In this document: positions 43,678 through 54,617 of the stretch, piece by piece | Position numbering within the stretch: the first letter of the stretch is position 1 | Layout of the letters: each line of letters begins with the position of its first letter | DNA from: Kitasatospora phosalacinea | GTDB lineage: Bacteria; Actinomycetota; Actinomycetes; Streptomycetales; Streptomycetaceae | Length of the DNA stretch: 64,000 nt | NCBI RefSeq assembly: GCF_000716545.1 | Contig: NZ_JNWZ01000007.1 | Location: 62,001-126,000, forward strand | Direction of reading: 5' to 3' | Notes under the pieces: model-generated | Seen by the model: only the letters and a program-made list of their open reading frames with translations | Told to the model about the DNA's origin: nothing | The model's database searches: none | Translations under genes and position numbers: made by a program

Positions 43678-44487
43678 GTGTCGCCGCGAACCGCCACCCC
43701 GCGCCACTACCTGATGTGCCGGCCCGCGCACTTCACCGTCGACTACTCCATCAACCCGTGGATGGACCCGGCGAAGCCCACCGACACTGGCACCGCCCTC
43801 GCCCAGTGGGACCAGCTCCACGCGCTGTTCCAACGACTCGGCCACACCGTCGAGCTGATCGAACCGCTGCCCGGCCTCCCGGACATGGTGTTCGCCGCCA
43901 ACGGCGCCACCACGCTGGACGGCCGGGTGCTCGGCGCCCGCTTCCGGCACCCCGAGCGGGCCGCCGAGGGCCCCGCGTACGCCGACTGGTTCCGCGAGCG
44001 CGGCTGGCGGGTCAAGGACGCCGAGCACGTCAACGAGGGCGAGGGCGACCTGCTGGTGGCCGGCGAGCGGATCCTGGCCGGCACCGGCTTCCGCACCGGG
44101 ACCGCCGCGCACGCCGAGGCGCGCGAGTTCCTCGGCCGCGAGGTGGTCACCCTGCGGCTGGTCGACCCGCGCTACTACCACCTGGACACCGCGCTCGCCG
44201 TGCTCAGCGACACCGAGGTCATGTACCACCCGCCGGCCTTCGACGCCGCCTCCCGCGCGACCCTGGAGCGCCTCTACCCGGACGCGGTGCTCGCCGACGC
44301 CGACGACGCCCGGGTGTTCGGCCTGAACGCGGTCTCCGACGGCGCCAACGTCGTCCTCCCGGAGGCCGCCGTCCGCCTCGCCGAGCGGCTGCGCGAACGC
44401 GGCTTCACCCCGATCGGCGTCGACCTGACCGAACTGCTCAGGGCCGGCGGCGCCGTCAAGTGCTGCACCCTGGAACTGCGCCGCTGA
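43678..44487 (+). CDS. ddaH: dimethylargininase-like amidinohydrolase (DDAH)
   Basis: A 269-residue pentein-fold hydrolase. DMVFAANGATTLDG near residue 65 binds substrate, NEGEGDLLVAG near 120, His in RYYHLDTALAVL near 165 and the catalytic Cys in GGAVKCCTLEL (C262/C263). DDAH converts methylated arginines to citrulline and methylamines. It starts at a GTG behind GGAAGGAG, 78 bp after the BBE gene on the same strand. A role in the cluster is uncertain; it may act on a guanidino or amidino intermediate or be an unrelated arginine-catabolism gene. A terminator shared with katG follows. Confidence 0.85.
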   Translation: MSPRTATPRHYLMCRPAHFTVDYSINPWMDPAKPTDTGTALAQWDQLHALFQRLGHTVELIEPLPGLPDMVFAANGATTLDGRVLGARFRHPERAAEGPAYADWFRERGWRVKDAEHVNEGEGDLLVAGERILAGTGFRTGTAAHAEAREFLGREVVTLRLVDPRYYHLDTALAVLSDTEVMYHPPAFDAASRATLERLYPDAVLADADDARVFGLNAVSDGANVVLPEAAVRLAERLRERGFTPIGVDLTELLRAGGAVKCCTLELRR

Positions 44488-44498
44488 CACCGCACGGC

Positions 44499-44530
44499 GA
44501 GGGCCCGGACTCGCACGAGTCCGGGCCCTC
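44499..44530. terminator. bidirectional terminator between ddaH and katG
   Basis: Arms of 15 bp at 44499-44513 and 44516-44530 are exact complements, between the convergent ends of ddaH (+) and katG (-). Confidence 0.85.
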
Positions 44531-44542
44531 ACCGCTTCACGC

Positions 44543-46852
<2,310 letters not shown>

Positions 46853-46946
46853 AGTCAAGAAGAGGATCAATCGGGTGGTGGTTCCGCTCGAATCGGGTGT
46901 CACGGGGCACCCGCTGTACAGTTCGGGCGAATGTTGAGCTGAATGG

Positions 46947-47366
46947 GTGAACGAGATGAGTGACCTGCTGGAACGACTGCGGTCCCGCGGCTGGCGACTG
47001 ACCTCCCAGCGACGGGTGGTCGCCGAGGTGCTCGACGGCGACCACGTCCACCTGACCGCGGACGAGGTGCACGCGCGCGCCGCCGAGCGCCTCCCCGAGA
47101 TCTCCCGGGCCACCGTCTACAACACCCTCGGCGAACTCGTCACCCTCGGTGAGGTGCTCGAAGTCGCCACCGACGGCCGGGCCAAGCGCTACGACCCCAA
47201 TGCCCACCAGCCGCACCAGCACCTGGTCTGCTCCGCCTGCGGCACCATCCGCGACGTCCGCCCCACCGGCGACCCGCTCGCCGCCCTCCCCGCCGCCGAG
47301 CGCTTCGGCTTCGACGTCGCCACCGCCGAGGTCACCTACCGCGGGCTCTGCCCCGACTGCGCCTGA
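46947..47366 (+). CDS. Fur-family peroxide/iron-type regulator (FurA/CatR-like)
   Basis: A 139-residue Fur-fold repressor. The winged helix is at about 10-80 ([32 protein letters not shown]). The metal sites are [15 protein letters not shown] (about 92-106) and the second Cys pair CPDC at the very end, giving the structural zinc site. Its position divergent from katG matches FurS/FurA/CatR, peroxide-responsive repressors of catalase genes in Streptomyces. Start may be the GTG at 46947 or the ATG at 46956. Confidence 0.88.
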   Translation: MNEMSDLLERLRSRGWRLTSQRRVVAEVLDGDHVHLTADEVHARAAERLPEISRATVYNTLGELVTLGEVLEVATDGRAKRYDPNAHQPHQHLVCSACGTIRDVRPTGDPLAALPAAERFGFDVATAEVTYRGLCPDCA

Positions 47367-47447
47367 CCCGACCGCGCCGCGCCCGCTGTGCCCGCCCGCC
47401 GCGCCCGCCCGCCCGAACCCGCCCCGCGCGGGTCCGGGCGCACGCGT

Positions 47448-47489
47448 GCCGGGGCCGACGGCCGCGTCGGTGCGGTCGTCGGCCCCGGC
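47448..47489. terminator. terminator between fur and the amidohydrolase gene
   Basis: Arms of 13 bp at 47448-47460 and 47477-47489 are exact complements around a 16-base loop, between the convergent gene ends. Confidence 0.7.
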
Positions 47490-47503
47490 CGGTGCGGGCG
47501 TGC

Positions 47504-48802
47504 TCAGTCGGTCGCCTTCGCGGTGATGTGGTCCGAGGCGGCGCGGGCCTGCGCGCGCACCGCCGTCAGGTCGTGGTGCAGCAGCCGGCCGTGCTGCTTC
47601 ACGATCCGGCCCGCCACCAGCACGGTGTCCACGTTGCCCGGGTGCGCGGAGGAGACCACCGCGCCGATCGGGTCGTGGGCGCCCGCCAGGTTCACGTCGT
47701 CGGCGCGCAGCAGCATCAGGTCGGCCTGCTTGCCGACCCGCAGCGAACCGACCTGGTCCTCCAGGCCCAGCGTGCGGGCGCCGTCCAGGGTGGCCATCCG
47801 CAGCAGGTCGGCCGGCGACAGGTGCGGGCCGGGGGACAGGTAGCTGGTCAGCAGGCCCGCCCGGACCACCGAGAAGAAGTCGCCGCCGACCGTGGTCACC
47901 ACGTCCACGCCCAGGCCGGTGGTCACCCCGGCCTCGCGCAGCCGGCCGATCAGCGGGCCGCCGTGGCCCAGCCGGGCCTCCACCGCCGGGGTGATGGCGA
48001 ACGCGCCGCCCGAGTCCGCGACCATCGACAGCTCGTCGTCGGCCAGCGAGTTGCCGTGCACGTACACGGTGTTCGGGCGCAGCAGGCCGTGGTCGCGCAG
48101 CAGCTCGATCGGCCGCTCGTTGACCGGGCCGGCCGCCACGTGGGTGACGATCGGCAGGCCCAGCTCGTCCGCCAGCCGCCAGTCCGCGATCACCGCGTCC
48201 GGCTTCTGGTTGGACGGGCCGAGGGAGGCCGCCGCCATGCTCAGCAGGTCCTCGCCGGGCCGGAACAGCTTGTGCGCCTGCCGGACCTCGCCCTGGTGCT
48301 CCGGGGTCAGCAGGTAGGCGAACACCGCGCGGATGCCGACCGCGCGCAGGCCGTCCAGGGCGGCCTCGGCGTACTCGAGGTCGAAGCCGGGCACGAAGCC
48401 GTCGCTGCGGACCCGGTCGGCCCGCGCGTAGGCGAAGTCCTGGACGGTGGTGACGCCGGAGTCCAGGCACTCCAGGGCGCCCAGCAGGTTGGCGATCCGC
48501 ACGTCCTCCGGGCGGAAGCGCGGGCCGAGCTCCTGGCGCACCAACTGGAAGTACTCGGGCAGGTCCACGTCGACCGCGATCGAGCGGAGCACGGCCTGCC
48601 AGACGTGGCGGTGGGTGTCCACGAAGCCGGGCAGCACGATCCGGTCGGTGGCGTCGATCACGGTCGCGCCGGCCGGGGCGGACAGGTTCGGGCCGACCGC
48701 GGCGATCCGGCCGTCCTCCACCAGCACGTCCCACCCGGGGTGCGCGACCGGCTCCGGTTCGGTGTCGATGACCAGCCCGTTTCGCAGCAGCAAGGATTCC
48801 AC
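47504..48802 (-). CDS. amidohydrolase-family metal hydrolase/deaminase
   Basis: A 432-residue TIM-barrel amidohydrolase. The metal motif is DTHRHVWQ (HxH, about residue 66); other ligands are in [11 protein letters not shown] and [12 protein letters not shown], and the Asp in [16 protein letters not shown]. The group includes cytosine, guanine and S-adenosylhomocysteine deaminase-like enzymes, and the substrate cannot be told. The GTG at 48802 follows GGAGG at seven bases and is preferred to an upstream TTG. It is divergent from the PKS methyltransferase gene and shows no SARP-type repeats on its own strand, so it may lie outside the cluster. Confidence 0.82.
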   Translation of the reverse strand: MESLLLRNGLVIDTEPEPVAHPGWDVLVEDGRIAAVGPNLSAPAGATVIDATDRIVLPGFVDTHRHVWQAVLRSIAVDVDLPEYFQLVRQELGPRFRPEDVRIANLLGALECLDSGVTTVQDFAYARADRVRSDGFVPGFDLEYAEAALDGLRAVGIRAVFAYLLTPEHQGEVRQAHKLFRPGEDLLSMAAASLGPSNQKPDAVIADWRLADELGLPIVTHVAAGPVNERPIELLRDHGLLRPNTVYVHGNSLADDELSMVADSGGAFAITPAVEARLGHGGPLIGRLREAGVTTGLGVDVVTTVGGDFFSVVRAGLLTSYLSPGPHLSPADLLRMATLDGARTLGLEDQVGSLRVGKQADLMLLRADDVNLAGAHDPIGAVVSSAHPGNVDTVLVAGRIVKQHGRLLHHDLTAVRAQARAASDHITAKATD

Positions 48803-48883
48803 GGTGACGCCTCCGAGCAATCGTCGAAAACTTTCCCCGAATCTAACACTCGAATTCCCCCGGGAAGCAAGGCCGGGAACGGG

Positions 48884-48926
48884 GTTAGTGAGGCTTTAGC
48901 GGCGCTCCAGTGCGGTGCACCACCAT
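48884..48926 (+). promoter_or_regulatory. SARP-type promoter of the left PKS operon
   Basis: Heptamers GTTAGTG (48884), TTTAGCG (48895) and TCCAGTG (48906) repeat at exactly 11 bp. After the last one come 8 bp and the hexamer CACCAT (48921-48926), a usable -10. This is the geometry of SARP-activated promoters, where the activator sits in place of a -35 element. The weakest of the four sites in this cluster. Confidence 0.6.
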
Positions 48927-48967
48927 TTGACGCGCAGCGCGACGTCCGTTCACCGGAGGGAATTCAG

Positions 48968-50020
48968 ATGAGCATTGTCCGGAGCGCATTCGCAAATCCC
49001 GGAGCGGAGCGCGGGATCTCCCCGGTGACCTCTCTCCGGGAGTTGGCACTGGCCGCCGCCGCACCGGCCTCGCTGCGCGCGGCGATCCGGATCGGGCTGG
49101 CCGAGGCGATCGGCGAGCAGCCCGTCCCGGTGGCCGACCTGGCCCGCGGGCTGGGCGTGGACGCGGAGGTCCTGGGCCGTCTGCTGGGCAACCTGCGGTG
49201 CTACGGGGTGTTCGACCAGACCCCCGGCGGCATCGTCCACACCGACACCTCGCGGCTGCTGCGCGAGGACCACCCGCAGCGGCTGAAGAACTGGGTGCTG
49301 TGGGTCACCGAGCCGTGGACCTGGCAGTTGTGGCCGGACCTGGAGGACGCCGTCCGGGACGGGCGCGGGCATTTCGACGAGCGTTTCGGCGAGGAATTCT
49401 TCGCGCACCTGCACCGGAACTGGGAGGAATCCACCGAGGTCTTCAACCGGTCCCAGACCGAATTGAGCCGGATCACCTCGGCCGCCATCGCCGAGGCCTT
49501 CGACCTCAGCGGCGTGAAAAGCATCGCGGACATCGGCGGCGGCCGCGGCTACACCCTGGCGACGCTGCTGGAGGCCAATCCGCACCTGCACGGCACCCTG
49601 GTCGACCTGCCCGCCGCGGTCGCCGAGCCCGACCCGCGGCTGCGCCCCGGCGGCTCGCTCGCCGACCGCTCCCAGGTGCTGGCCGGCAGCTGCCTGGAGG
49701 CGATCGAGGTCGACGCCGACGTGTACCAGTTCAAGAGCATCCTCGAGTGGGACGACGAGAAGACCGTGCTCGCCCTGGAGAACGCCCGCCGGGCCGGCCG
49801 CCCGGGCGCCAAGGTGCTGGTGATCACCAACATCGTCGACGGCAGCCCGGAGATCCGCTACGCCACCGGCATCGACCTGCTGTTCCTGCTCAACACCAAC
49901 GGCCGCCGGCACACCCTGGACGGCGTCACCGCCCTGGTCGAGCGCGCCGGCCTGCGGCTGGACGGCGTCACCGCGGTCAAGCCGCTGCTGCACGTGGTCG
50001 AGGCGACCATCCCCGGCTAG
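48968..50020 (+). CDS. SAM-dependent O-methyltransferase (AcmO/PKS tailoring type)
   Basis: A 350-residue methyltransferase. The N-terminal winged-helix dimerisation domain is at about 15-100 (LRELALAAAAPASLRAAIRI). The SAM-binding motif is IADIGGGRGYTLATLLEANP (about 183), and motif LVDLPAAVAEPDPRL follows. Typical of polyketide O-methyltransferases such as those of anthracycline pathways; some relatives are decarboxylases or hydroxylases. The ATG at 48968 lies behind GGAGGGAA. First gene of a five-gene operon with the P450-SCP2, A/B-barrel, hydrolase and DoxX genes. Confidence 0.85.
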   Translation: MSIVRSAFANPGAERGISPVTSLRELALAAAAPASLRAAIRIGLAEAIGEQPVPVADLARGLGVDAEVLGRLLGNLRCYGVFDQTPGGIVHTDTSRLLREDHPQRLKNWVLWVTEPWTWQLWPDLEDAVRDGRGHFDERFGEEFFAHLHRNWEESTEVFNRSQTELSRITSAAIAEAFDLSGVKSIADIGGGRGYTLATLLEANPHLHGTLVDLPAAVAEPDPRLRPGGSLADRSQVLAGSCLEAIEVDADVYQFKSILEWDDEKTVLALENARRAGRPGAKVLVITNIVDGSPEIRYATGIDLLFLLNTNGRRHTLDGVTALVERAGLRLDGVTAVKPLLHVVEATIPG

Positions 50021-50087
50021 ACCGGCCGGACAGGGCCCAGGCCCGACGAACCCCGCTCCGCGACCCACGACGATCGAGGACGCCACG

Positions 50088-51755
50088 ATGACCACCCCAC
50101 GCACCCGGCCGGACGCCGCCGCCGAGCACGCCGCCAACGAGGCCTTCGCGGAACTCCTGTTCTCCCCGGAGGGCCTCGCCGACCCCTACTCCCGCTACCG
50201 CCGGCTGCGCGAGGCCGCGCCCGTGCACCGCAGCACCCTGGGCACCTGGGTGCTCACCGGCTACGACGACGTCGACGAGTTCCTGCGCAGCAAGCAGGTC
50301 GAGAAGGACATCCACATCTGGATGGCCAACCGCTTCAGCGGCGAGTGGGAGCACCACCAGGCGCTGCGCAAGCTCGCCGCCAACCTGCTGTGGACCAACC
50401 CGCCCGAGCACACCCGGATGCGCCGGCTCGTCAACCGGGCCTTCTCGGAGAAGCGGGTGCTGGAGCACCGGGCCTTCATCGAGCGCCGGTTCGAGGAGCT
50501 GATCGCCCCGATCGCCGAGGCGGGCGAGGGCGACATCTGCAACCAGGTGTTCTTCCCGCTGGCGCTCAGCGTGGTGGCCGACCTGATCGGCGTGCCGCAG
50601 GACGAGGCGCCGCTGCTGCGCGACAAGATCCGCGACTTCCAGCGCACCTTCGAGCCCGGCATGACCGCCTCCGAGCTGCTCAAGGCGGACCAGGCGGCGA
50701 AGTTCCTCGACGACTACTTCGCCGAACTGGTCCGCTCCAAGCAGCGCCGGCGCGGCGACGACCTGGTGTCCGCGCTGCTGGACATCGAGGACGACGGCGG
50801 CTCCCGGCTGGACTTCGACGACCTGGTGCAGATGTGCCACATGGTGATCGCCGCGGGCAGCGAGACCACCACCTTCTTCCTCACCAACGGCGTCCGGCTG
50901 TTCGCCGAACACCCGGACCAGGCCCGGCTGGTGAGCGAGGACCGCTCGCTGCTGCGCACCGCCACCGAGGAGATCCTGCGCTACATGCCGTCCGCGCACA
51001 TGATCCCGCGGACCACCTCCGGGCCGGTCACCGTGGGCGGCGTGGAGATCCCGGCCGGGGCCCGGGTGATGGTGTGGATCGCCGCCGCCAACCGCGACCC
51101 GCTGCGCTTCCCCGACCCGGACAGGTTCGACGTCACCCGCAAGGACGCCGCCCCGATGTCCTACGGCCTGGGCACCCACTACTGCCTGGGCTGGCGGCTG
51201 GCCAACCTGCAGGCCGAGGTGGTCTTCTCGGCGCTGTTCGACCGGTTCACCGACATCGAGCTGACCGAACCGCTGCGGCACCGCGCCCGGGTGGCGTTCC
51301 CGCAGATCGAGGCGCTGCGGATCCGCTTCCGGCGGCGCTCGGAGCAGCGCCCGGCGGGCCCGGGGACGGTGCGCTTCCTGTCCCCGGAGTACCTGGCGGC
51401 GATGGAGTCGCTGGCCCCCTCCGAGCAGCCGGCGATCCCGCACGTCAACGTGAAGGTGCAGTTCCGCGCCACCGAGGCGCCCGAGGGCGAGGTGGACTAC
51501 CACCTGCTGATCGAGAAGGGCGTGGTCGTCGGGGCGGGTCGCGGCCGCCTGGCCGACGCCGACCTGGAGATCACCGCCCGCTACCGGGACCTGCTGGACT
51601 TCCAGTCCACCCGGCTGGACGCCACCGAGGCCTTCGTCAGCGGCCGGTTCGCGGTCTCCGGCGACCGGGCCAAGCTGCTGGAACTGATGATGGTGCTGCA
51701 GTCCGGCAAGTACCACCAGTACGTCGCCGAGCTGTGGGAGCGGACCACATGGTGA
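50088..51755 (+). CDS. cytochrome P450 fused to a C-terminal SCP2 lipid-binding domain
   Basis: A 555-residue fusion. Residues 1-420 are a complete bacterial P450: helix C NPPEHTRMRRLVNRAFSEKR, I-helix MVIAAGSETTTFFL, ExxR in EEILRYMPS, and the heme loop YGLGTHYCLGWRLANLQAE with Cys366. After LRIRFRRRSEQRP a linker leads to about 115 residues (IPHVNVKVQFRATEAPEGEV, HLLIEKGVVVGAGRGRLADA, ATEAFVSGRFAVSGDRAKLLE) with the pattern of an SCP2 sterol-carrier domain. The extra domain could hold a hydrophobic or carrier-bound polyketide next to the heme. The P450 half is intact, unlike the pseudogene at 16882. Confidence 0.82.
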   Translation: MTTPRTRPDAAAEHAANEAFAELLFSPEGLADPYSRYRRLREAAPVHRSTLGTWVLTGYDDVDEFLRSKQVEKDIHIWMANRFSGEWEHHQALRKLAANLLWTNPPEHTRMRRLVNRAFSEKRVLEHRAFIERRFEELIAPIAEAGEGDICNQVFFPLALSVVADLIGVPQDEAPLLRDKIRDFQRTFEPGMTASELLKADQAAKFLDDYFAELVRSKQRRRGDDLVSALLDIEDDGGSRLDFDDLVQMCHMVIAAGSETTTFFLTNGVRLFAEHPDQARLVSEDRSLLRTATEEILRYMPSAHMIPRTTSGPVTVGGVEIPAGARVMVWIAAANRDPLRFPDPDRFDVTRKDAAPMSYGLGTHYCLGWRLANLQAEVVFSALFDRFTDIELTEPLRHRARVAFPQIEALRIRFRRRSEQRPAGPGTVRFLSPEYLAAMESLAPSEQPAIPHVNVKVQFRATEAPEGEVDYHLLIEKGVVVGAGRGRLADADLEITARYRDLLDFQSTRLDATEAFVSGRFAVSGDRAKLLELMMVLQSGKYHQYVAELWERTTW

Positions 51756-52081
51756 CCCACACGCTGGTGTTCGCCTTCCCGGCGGACATGACCGAGGAGG
51801 ACCGCGCCGAGTTCTTCCGGGAGGGCTCCGCGCTGGTGCTCGGCACCGGCTTCGCCGAGGCGTACCGGCACTGGCCGCACGTGCCGCTGACGGACGCCGC
51901 CGGGCAGGTGCTCGCCCCGGTGTTCACGCCCTCGGCGATGGCGCAGATCGAGTGCCGGGACTTCGCCGCGATGCGGCGGCTGTTCGCCCACCCGTCGCTG
52001 GCCGCGTTCGTCGGCCGGTGGCAGTCCAGGTTCCCCTACCAGGCGGTCTCGGTGAACACCGGGCCCGCGCAACCGGAGTGA
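51749..52081 (+). CDS. small A/B-barrel (Dabb-like) protein, candidate cyclase or monooxygenase
   Basis: A 110-residue protein, THTLVFAFPADMTEEDRAEF and MRRLFAHPSLAAFVGRWQSRF, with the ferredoxin-like alpha/beta fold of Dabb/ABM proteins. Enzymes of this fold in aromatic PKS clusters include TcmI-type cyclases and ActVA-Orf6 monooxygenases. In a cluster with no other obvious cyclase it is a candidate, as an inference. It starts inside the P450 gene (7-bp overlap; a GTG at 51752 would give the common 4-bp overlap). Confidence 0.65.
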   Translation: MVTHTLVFAFPADMTEEDRAEFFREGSALVLGTGFAEAYRHWPHVPLTDAAGQVLAPVFTPSAMAQIECRDFAAMRRLFAHPSLAAFVGRWQSRFPYQAVSVNTGPAQPE

Positions 52082-52087
52082 CGGAGA

Positions 52088-53413
52088 ATGCCGGTCAACC
52101 CGCACGCCCTGGGCCGCCGCGACCCGCGGTTCGCCGACCAGCGCTGGCTGCTGGACCTGATGATCGAGCAGTTCGGCCCGGAATGGGACCAGGACCGGCT
52201 GCACTACCTGTCCGCCCCGGTCAGCGCCGATCACAAGGGCGCGATCCTCGGCCTGTCCCGCTCGATCCGCAAACTCGACGACTTCACCCGTGAGATGGCC
52301 AACCTGGCCCGCCACTTCGAGCTCCGCGGCAAGGCCCAGGAGCGCGCCGGGCACCCGGCCTCGGCCGCCGACGACCACTTCGCCGCCGCGATCCTGTACG
52401 GCGGCGCCCAGTGGCCGATCTTCGCCACCACCGAGCTGAACACCGTCCTGGAGCAGAAGAAGACCGACTGCTTCGCCGCGTACGTCCGCGGCGCGGACCA
52501 CCACGTGGAGGCGGTCGAGGTCCCGTACCAGGGCCGCACCCTGGCCGGCTGGTACCACCTGCCGCCCGGCCACCGCCCCGGGCAGGGCCCGCTGCCGTGC
52601 GTGGTGGTGCTCTCCGGGATGGACGGCTTCAAGGAGATCAACGTCTTCGCCGGCGCCGACCGCTACCTGCGCCGCGGCCTGGCCGTCCTCACCCTGGACG
52701 GCCCTGGCCAGGGCACCTCGCTGGTGCGCGGGATCTGGTACCGGCCCGAGCTGTACGGCGAGGTCGGCACCGCCGCGTACGAGGCGGTGGCCGGCCGCCC
52801 GGAGATCGACCCGGACCGCGTCATGCTCTGCGGCGTCAGCCAGGGCTCGCTCTGGGTGACCCAGATGGCCGCGGCCGAACCCCGGTACGCCGCCTGCGCG
52901 GTGATGTTCACCTGCTTCGACCCGGGCAACACGGCCATGTTCACCAGCCACTCGCCGACCTTCCGCCAGCGCTTCATGTACATGACTGGCACCGAGTCCG
53001 TCGCCGAGCTGGAGGCCGTCGTCGCCGGGATGAACGCCGACGGCCTCGGCAAGCAGATCCGGATGCCGTACCTCGCCGCGATGGGCGAGGACGACCCGCT
53101 GTGCGACCCCGCCGACACCTACCGGCACCTCAACTCCCTCGCCGGGCCCAAGGAGCTGCTGTTCTACGTCGGCGAGCACCACGCCCCGGTCACCCGCACC
53201 GCCGGCCGGCTCGGCCCGCAGGTCTTCCTCGCGGTCGCCGACTGGCTCGCCGACCGGGCCGCCGACCGCCCGCTCGACTCCCGGCACACCGTGGTCGACT
53301 CCCGCGGCCGCAGCCACACCGAACCCTGGGGCGAAGAGCGCCAGTACACCTACGGCGCCCCGCTCGATCCGCGCACCCTGCTCGGCGACGGGCCGGGCAC
53401 CGGCCTCTCCTGA
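52088..53413 (+). CDS. alpha/beta hydrolase (FrsA/DHPON-hydrolase-like) with N-terminal cap
   Basis: A 441-residue hydrolase. An N-terminal helical cap (about 1-150) precedes the core. Nucleophile Ser251 lies in GVSQGSLWV, the Asp in MGEDDPLCD (about 335) and His in GEHHAPV (about 364). The oxyanion segment is VVVLSGMDGFKE. Relatives such as 2,6-dihydroxypseudooxynicotine hydrolase cleave carbon-carbon bonds of polyketide-like diketones, and others are esterases. Here it may cut or release the polyketide. It lies 6 bp after the A/B-barrel gene in the same operon. Confidence 0.82.
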   Translation: MPVNPHALGRRDPRFADQRWLLDLMIEQFGPEWDQDRLHYLSAPVSADHKGAILGLSRSIRKLDDFTREMANLARHFELRGKAQERAGHPASAADDHFAAAILYGGAQWPIFATTELNTVLEQKKTDCFAAYVRGADHHVEAVEVPYQGRTLAGWYHLPPGHRPGQGPLPCVVVLSGMDGFKEINVFAGADRYLRRGLAVLTLDGPGQGTSLVRGIWYRPELYGEVGTAAYEAVAGRPEIDPDRVMLCGVSQGSLWVTQMAAAEPRYAACAVMFTCFDPGNTAMFTSHSPTFRQRFMYMTGTESVAELEAVVAGMNADGLGKQIRMPYLAAMGEDDPLCDPADTYRHLNSLAGPKELLFYVGEHHAPVTRTAGRLGPQVFLAVADWLADRAADRPLDSRHTVVDSRGRSHTEPWGEERQYTYGAPLDPRTLLGDGPGTGLS

Positions 53414-53427
53414 CCCCTGGAGCCCTC

Positions 53428-53778
53428 GTGCACGTCGCCGCCGCGATCGTCTCGATCGCCCTCGCCGTGGTGCTCGCCCGCACCGCCCACGCCACCTTCA
53501 CCGGCCAGGAGGTGGTGCGCCGCGGAGTGGTCGAGGTCGGGTTCCCGCCCTCGCTGCTGTGGCTGCTCGGCCTCGCCCAGGCGGCCGGCGCGGCCGGCCT
53601 GCTGGCCGGCCTGTTCTGGAACCCGCTGGCCGTCGCCGCCGCCGGCTGCCTGGTGCTGTACTTCCTCGGCGCGGTCGGCTCCCACCTGCGGGTCGGCCAC
53701 CCCGAACGGGCCGGACTGTCCGCCGCCATCCTGCTCGGCTGCGTCCTGGCCCTCGCCCTGGTCCTGCTGGAGAACTGA
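53428..53778 (+). CDS. DoxX-family membrane protein
   Basis: A 116-residue protein with four hydrophobic segments (about 3-20, 42-60, 64-84 and 95-114), with FTGQEVVRRGVVEVGFPPSL between the first two. DoxX-like proteins associate with redox enzymes or quinone chemistry in membranes. It is the last gene of the left PKS operon, starting at a GTG 14 bp after the hydrolase. Confidence 0.7.
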   Translation: MHVAAAIVSIALAVVLARTAHATFTGQEVVRRGVVEVGFPPSLLWLLGLAQAAGAAGLLAGLFWNPLAVAAAGCLVLYFLGAVGSHLRVGHPERAGLSAAILLGCVLALALVLLEN

Positions 53779-53861
53779 GCCCGGCAGGACCGCCCGCCCC
53801 GCCTCGCCCGCCCCGCCCGCAGGGGCCGTCGAACCGCCAACCCGCGCGCCCGCCAAGGGGC

Positions 53862-53893
53862 TTGAGCGTTCCTCCAGCGCCCCGTGGCAGCCT
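53862..53893 (+). promoter_or_regulatory. SARP-type promoter of the cupin gene
   Basis: TTGAGCG (53862) and TCCAGCG (53873) lie exactly 11 bp apart. After 8 bp comes CAGCCT (53888-53893), a usable -10, 87 bp before the cupin start. The heptamers match those before KSalpha. Confidence 0.7.
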
Positions 53894-53979
53894 GCCCGAG
53901 CGGCCGGGCCGCCGGCCCGGCCGGTGCCGACGGGGGAAGACCCGTCGGCACCCGATCCGCCAGCCGTGAAGAGGACACC

Positions 53980-54456
53980 GTGGAACCATCGAAGCCGTTC
54001 GTGCTCGGCCCCCGGCAGATCCGGCCGGACGCCCCCAGCCCGGAGGACGAGGGCGGCAAGGCCTTCAACGCCGCCTTCCGGCTCGTCGCCGAGGACACCG
54101 CCGGCCAGTTCAGCCTGCTGGAGTGGAACCTCGACCCGTGGCAGTCCGGCCCGGGCGTGCACTCCCACAACTTCGACGAGGCGTTCTACGTCCTGGTCGG
54201 CAAGGTCGAGTTCCAGGTCGGCGACCAGCGCCACGTCCTGGGACCGCGCCAGGTCGCCTGGATGCCCCGCCACACCCCGCACAGCTTCTCCAACGCGGGC
54301 CCCGAGCCCGCCTCCGGCCTCACCGTCTCCACCCCGGGCGGCCTGGAGAACATCTTCGCCACCCCTGACCACACCTCCGTCGAGTCGCCCACCGGCTTCC
54401 GGTTCGAGGTCGAGCACATCGGCCCGCCGTTCCGCTCCGACGGAGCGCCCGAGTAG
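53980..54456 (+). CDS. cupin protein, candidate polyketide cyclase
   Basis: A 158-residue cupin. Motif 1 is GVHSHNFDEAFYVLVGKVEF (ligands H, H and E), motif 2 PRQVAWMPRHTPHSFSNAGP (His). Cupins of this size serve as cyclases or assistants in aromatic PKS clusters (TcmJ- and RemF-like), which suits a cluster lacking SRPBCC cyclases; this is an inference. It has its own SARP-type promoter 87 bp upstream. Start is the GTG at 53980. Confidence 0.75.
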   Translation: MEPSKPFVLGPRQIRPDAPSPEDEGGKAFNAAFRLVAEDTAGQFSLLEWNLDPWQSGPGVHSHNFDEAFYVLVGKVEFQVGDQRHVLGPRQVAWMPRHTPHSFSNAGPEPASGLTVSTPGGLENIFATPDHTSVESPTGFRFEVEHIGPPFRSDGAPE

Positions 54457-54474
54457 CCCCACCCCCGGCGCACC

Positions 54475-54504
54475 CATCGGCATCGCCCCCGGGCGGTGCC
54501 GATG
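54475..54504 (+). terminator. hairpin between cupin and methyltransferase genes
   Basis: Arms of 14 bp at 54475-54488 and 54491-54504 with one mismatch. It could end the cupin transcript or attenuate readthrough to the methyltransferase gene. Confidence 0.5.
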
Positions 54505-54617
54505 CCATGACCGGCCCGCCCGGTCCGTCCGTCCGCCCGGCCGCCCGTCGGCCGGGCGCCCCGCAGTTCCCCGGGCCCCGCCCGTGCCCCGTCCGTGCCG
54601 TTGAAGGGATCACCGCA

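Noticed and set aside
43678..44487. DDAH gene as a certain member of the hydrazine cluster
   Set aside because: Gap of 78 bp with its own ribosome-binding site and a known separate metabolic role; left open.
47504..48802. Amidohydrolase as a certain member of the PKS regulon
   Set aside because: Only one isolated heptamer-like match on its strand, no 11-bp series.
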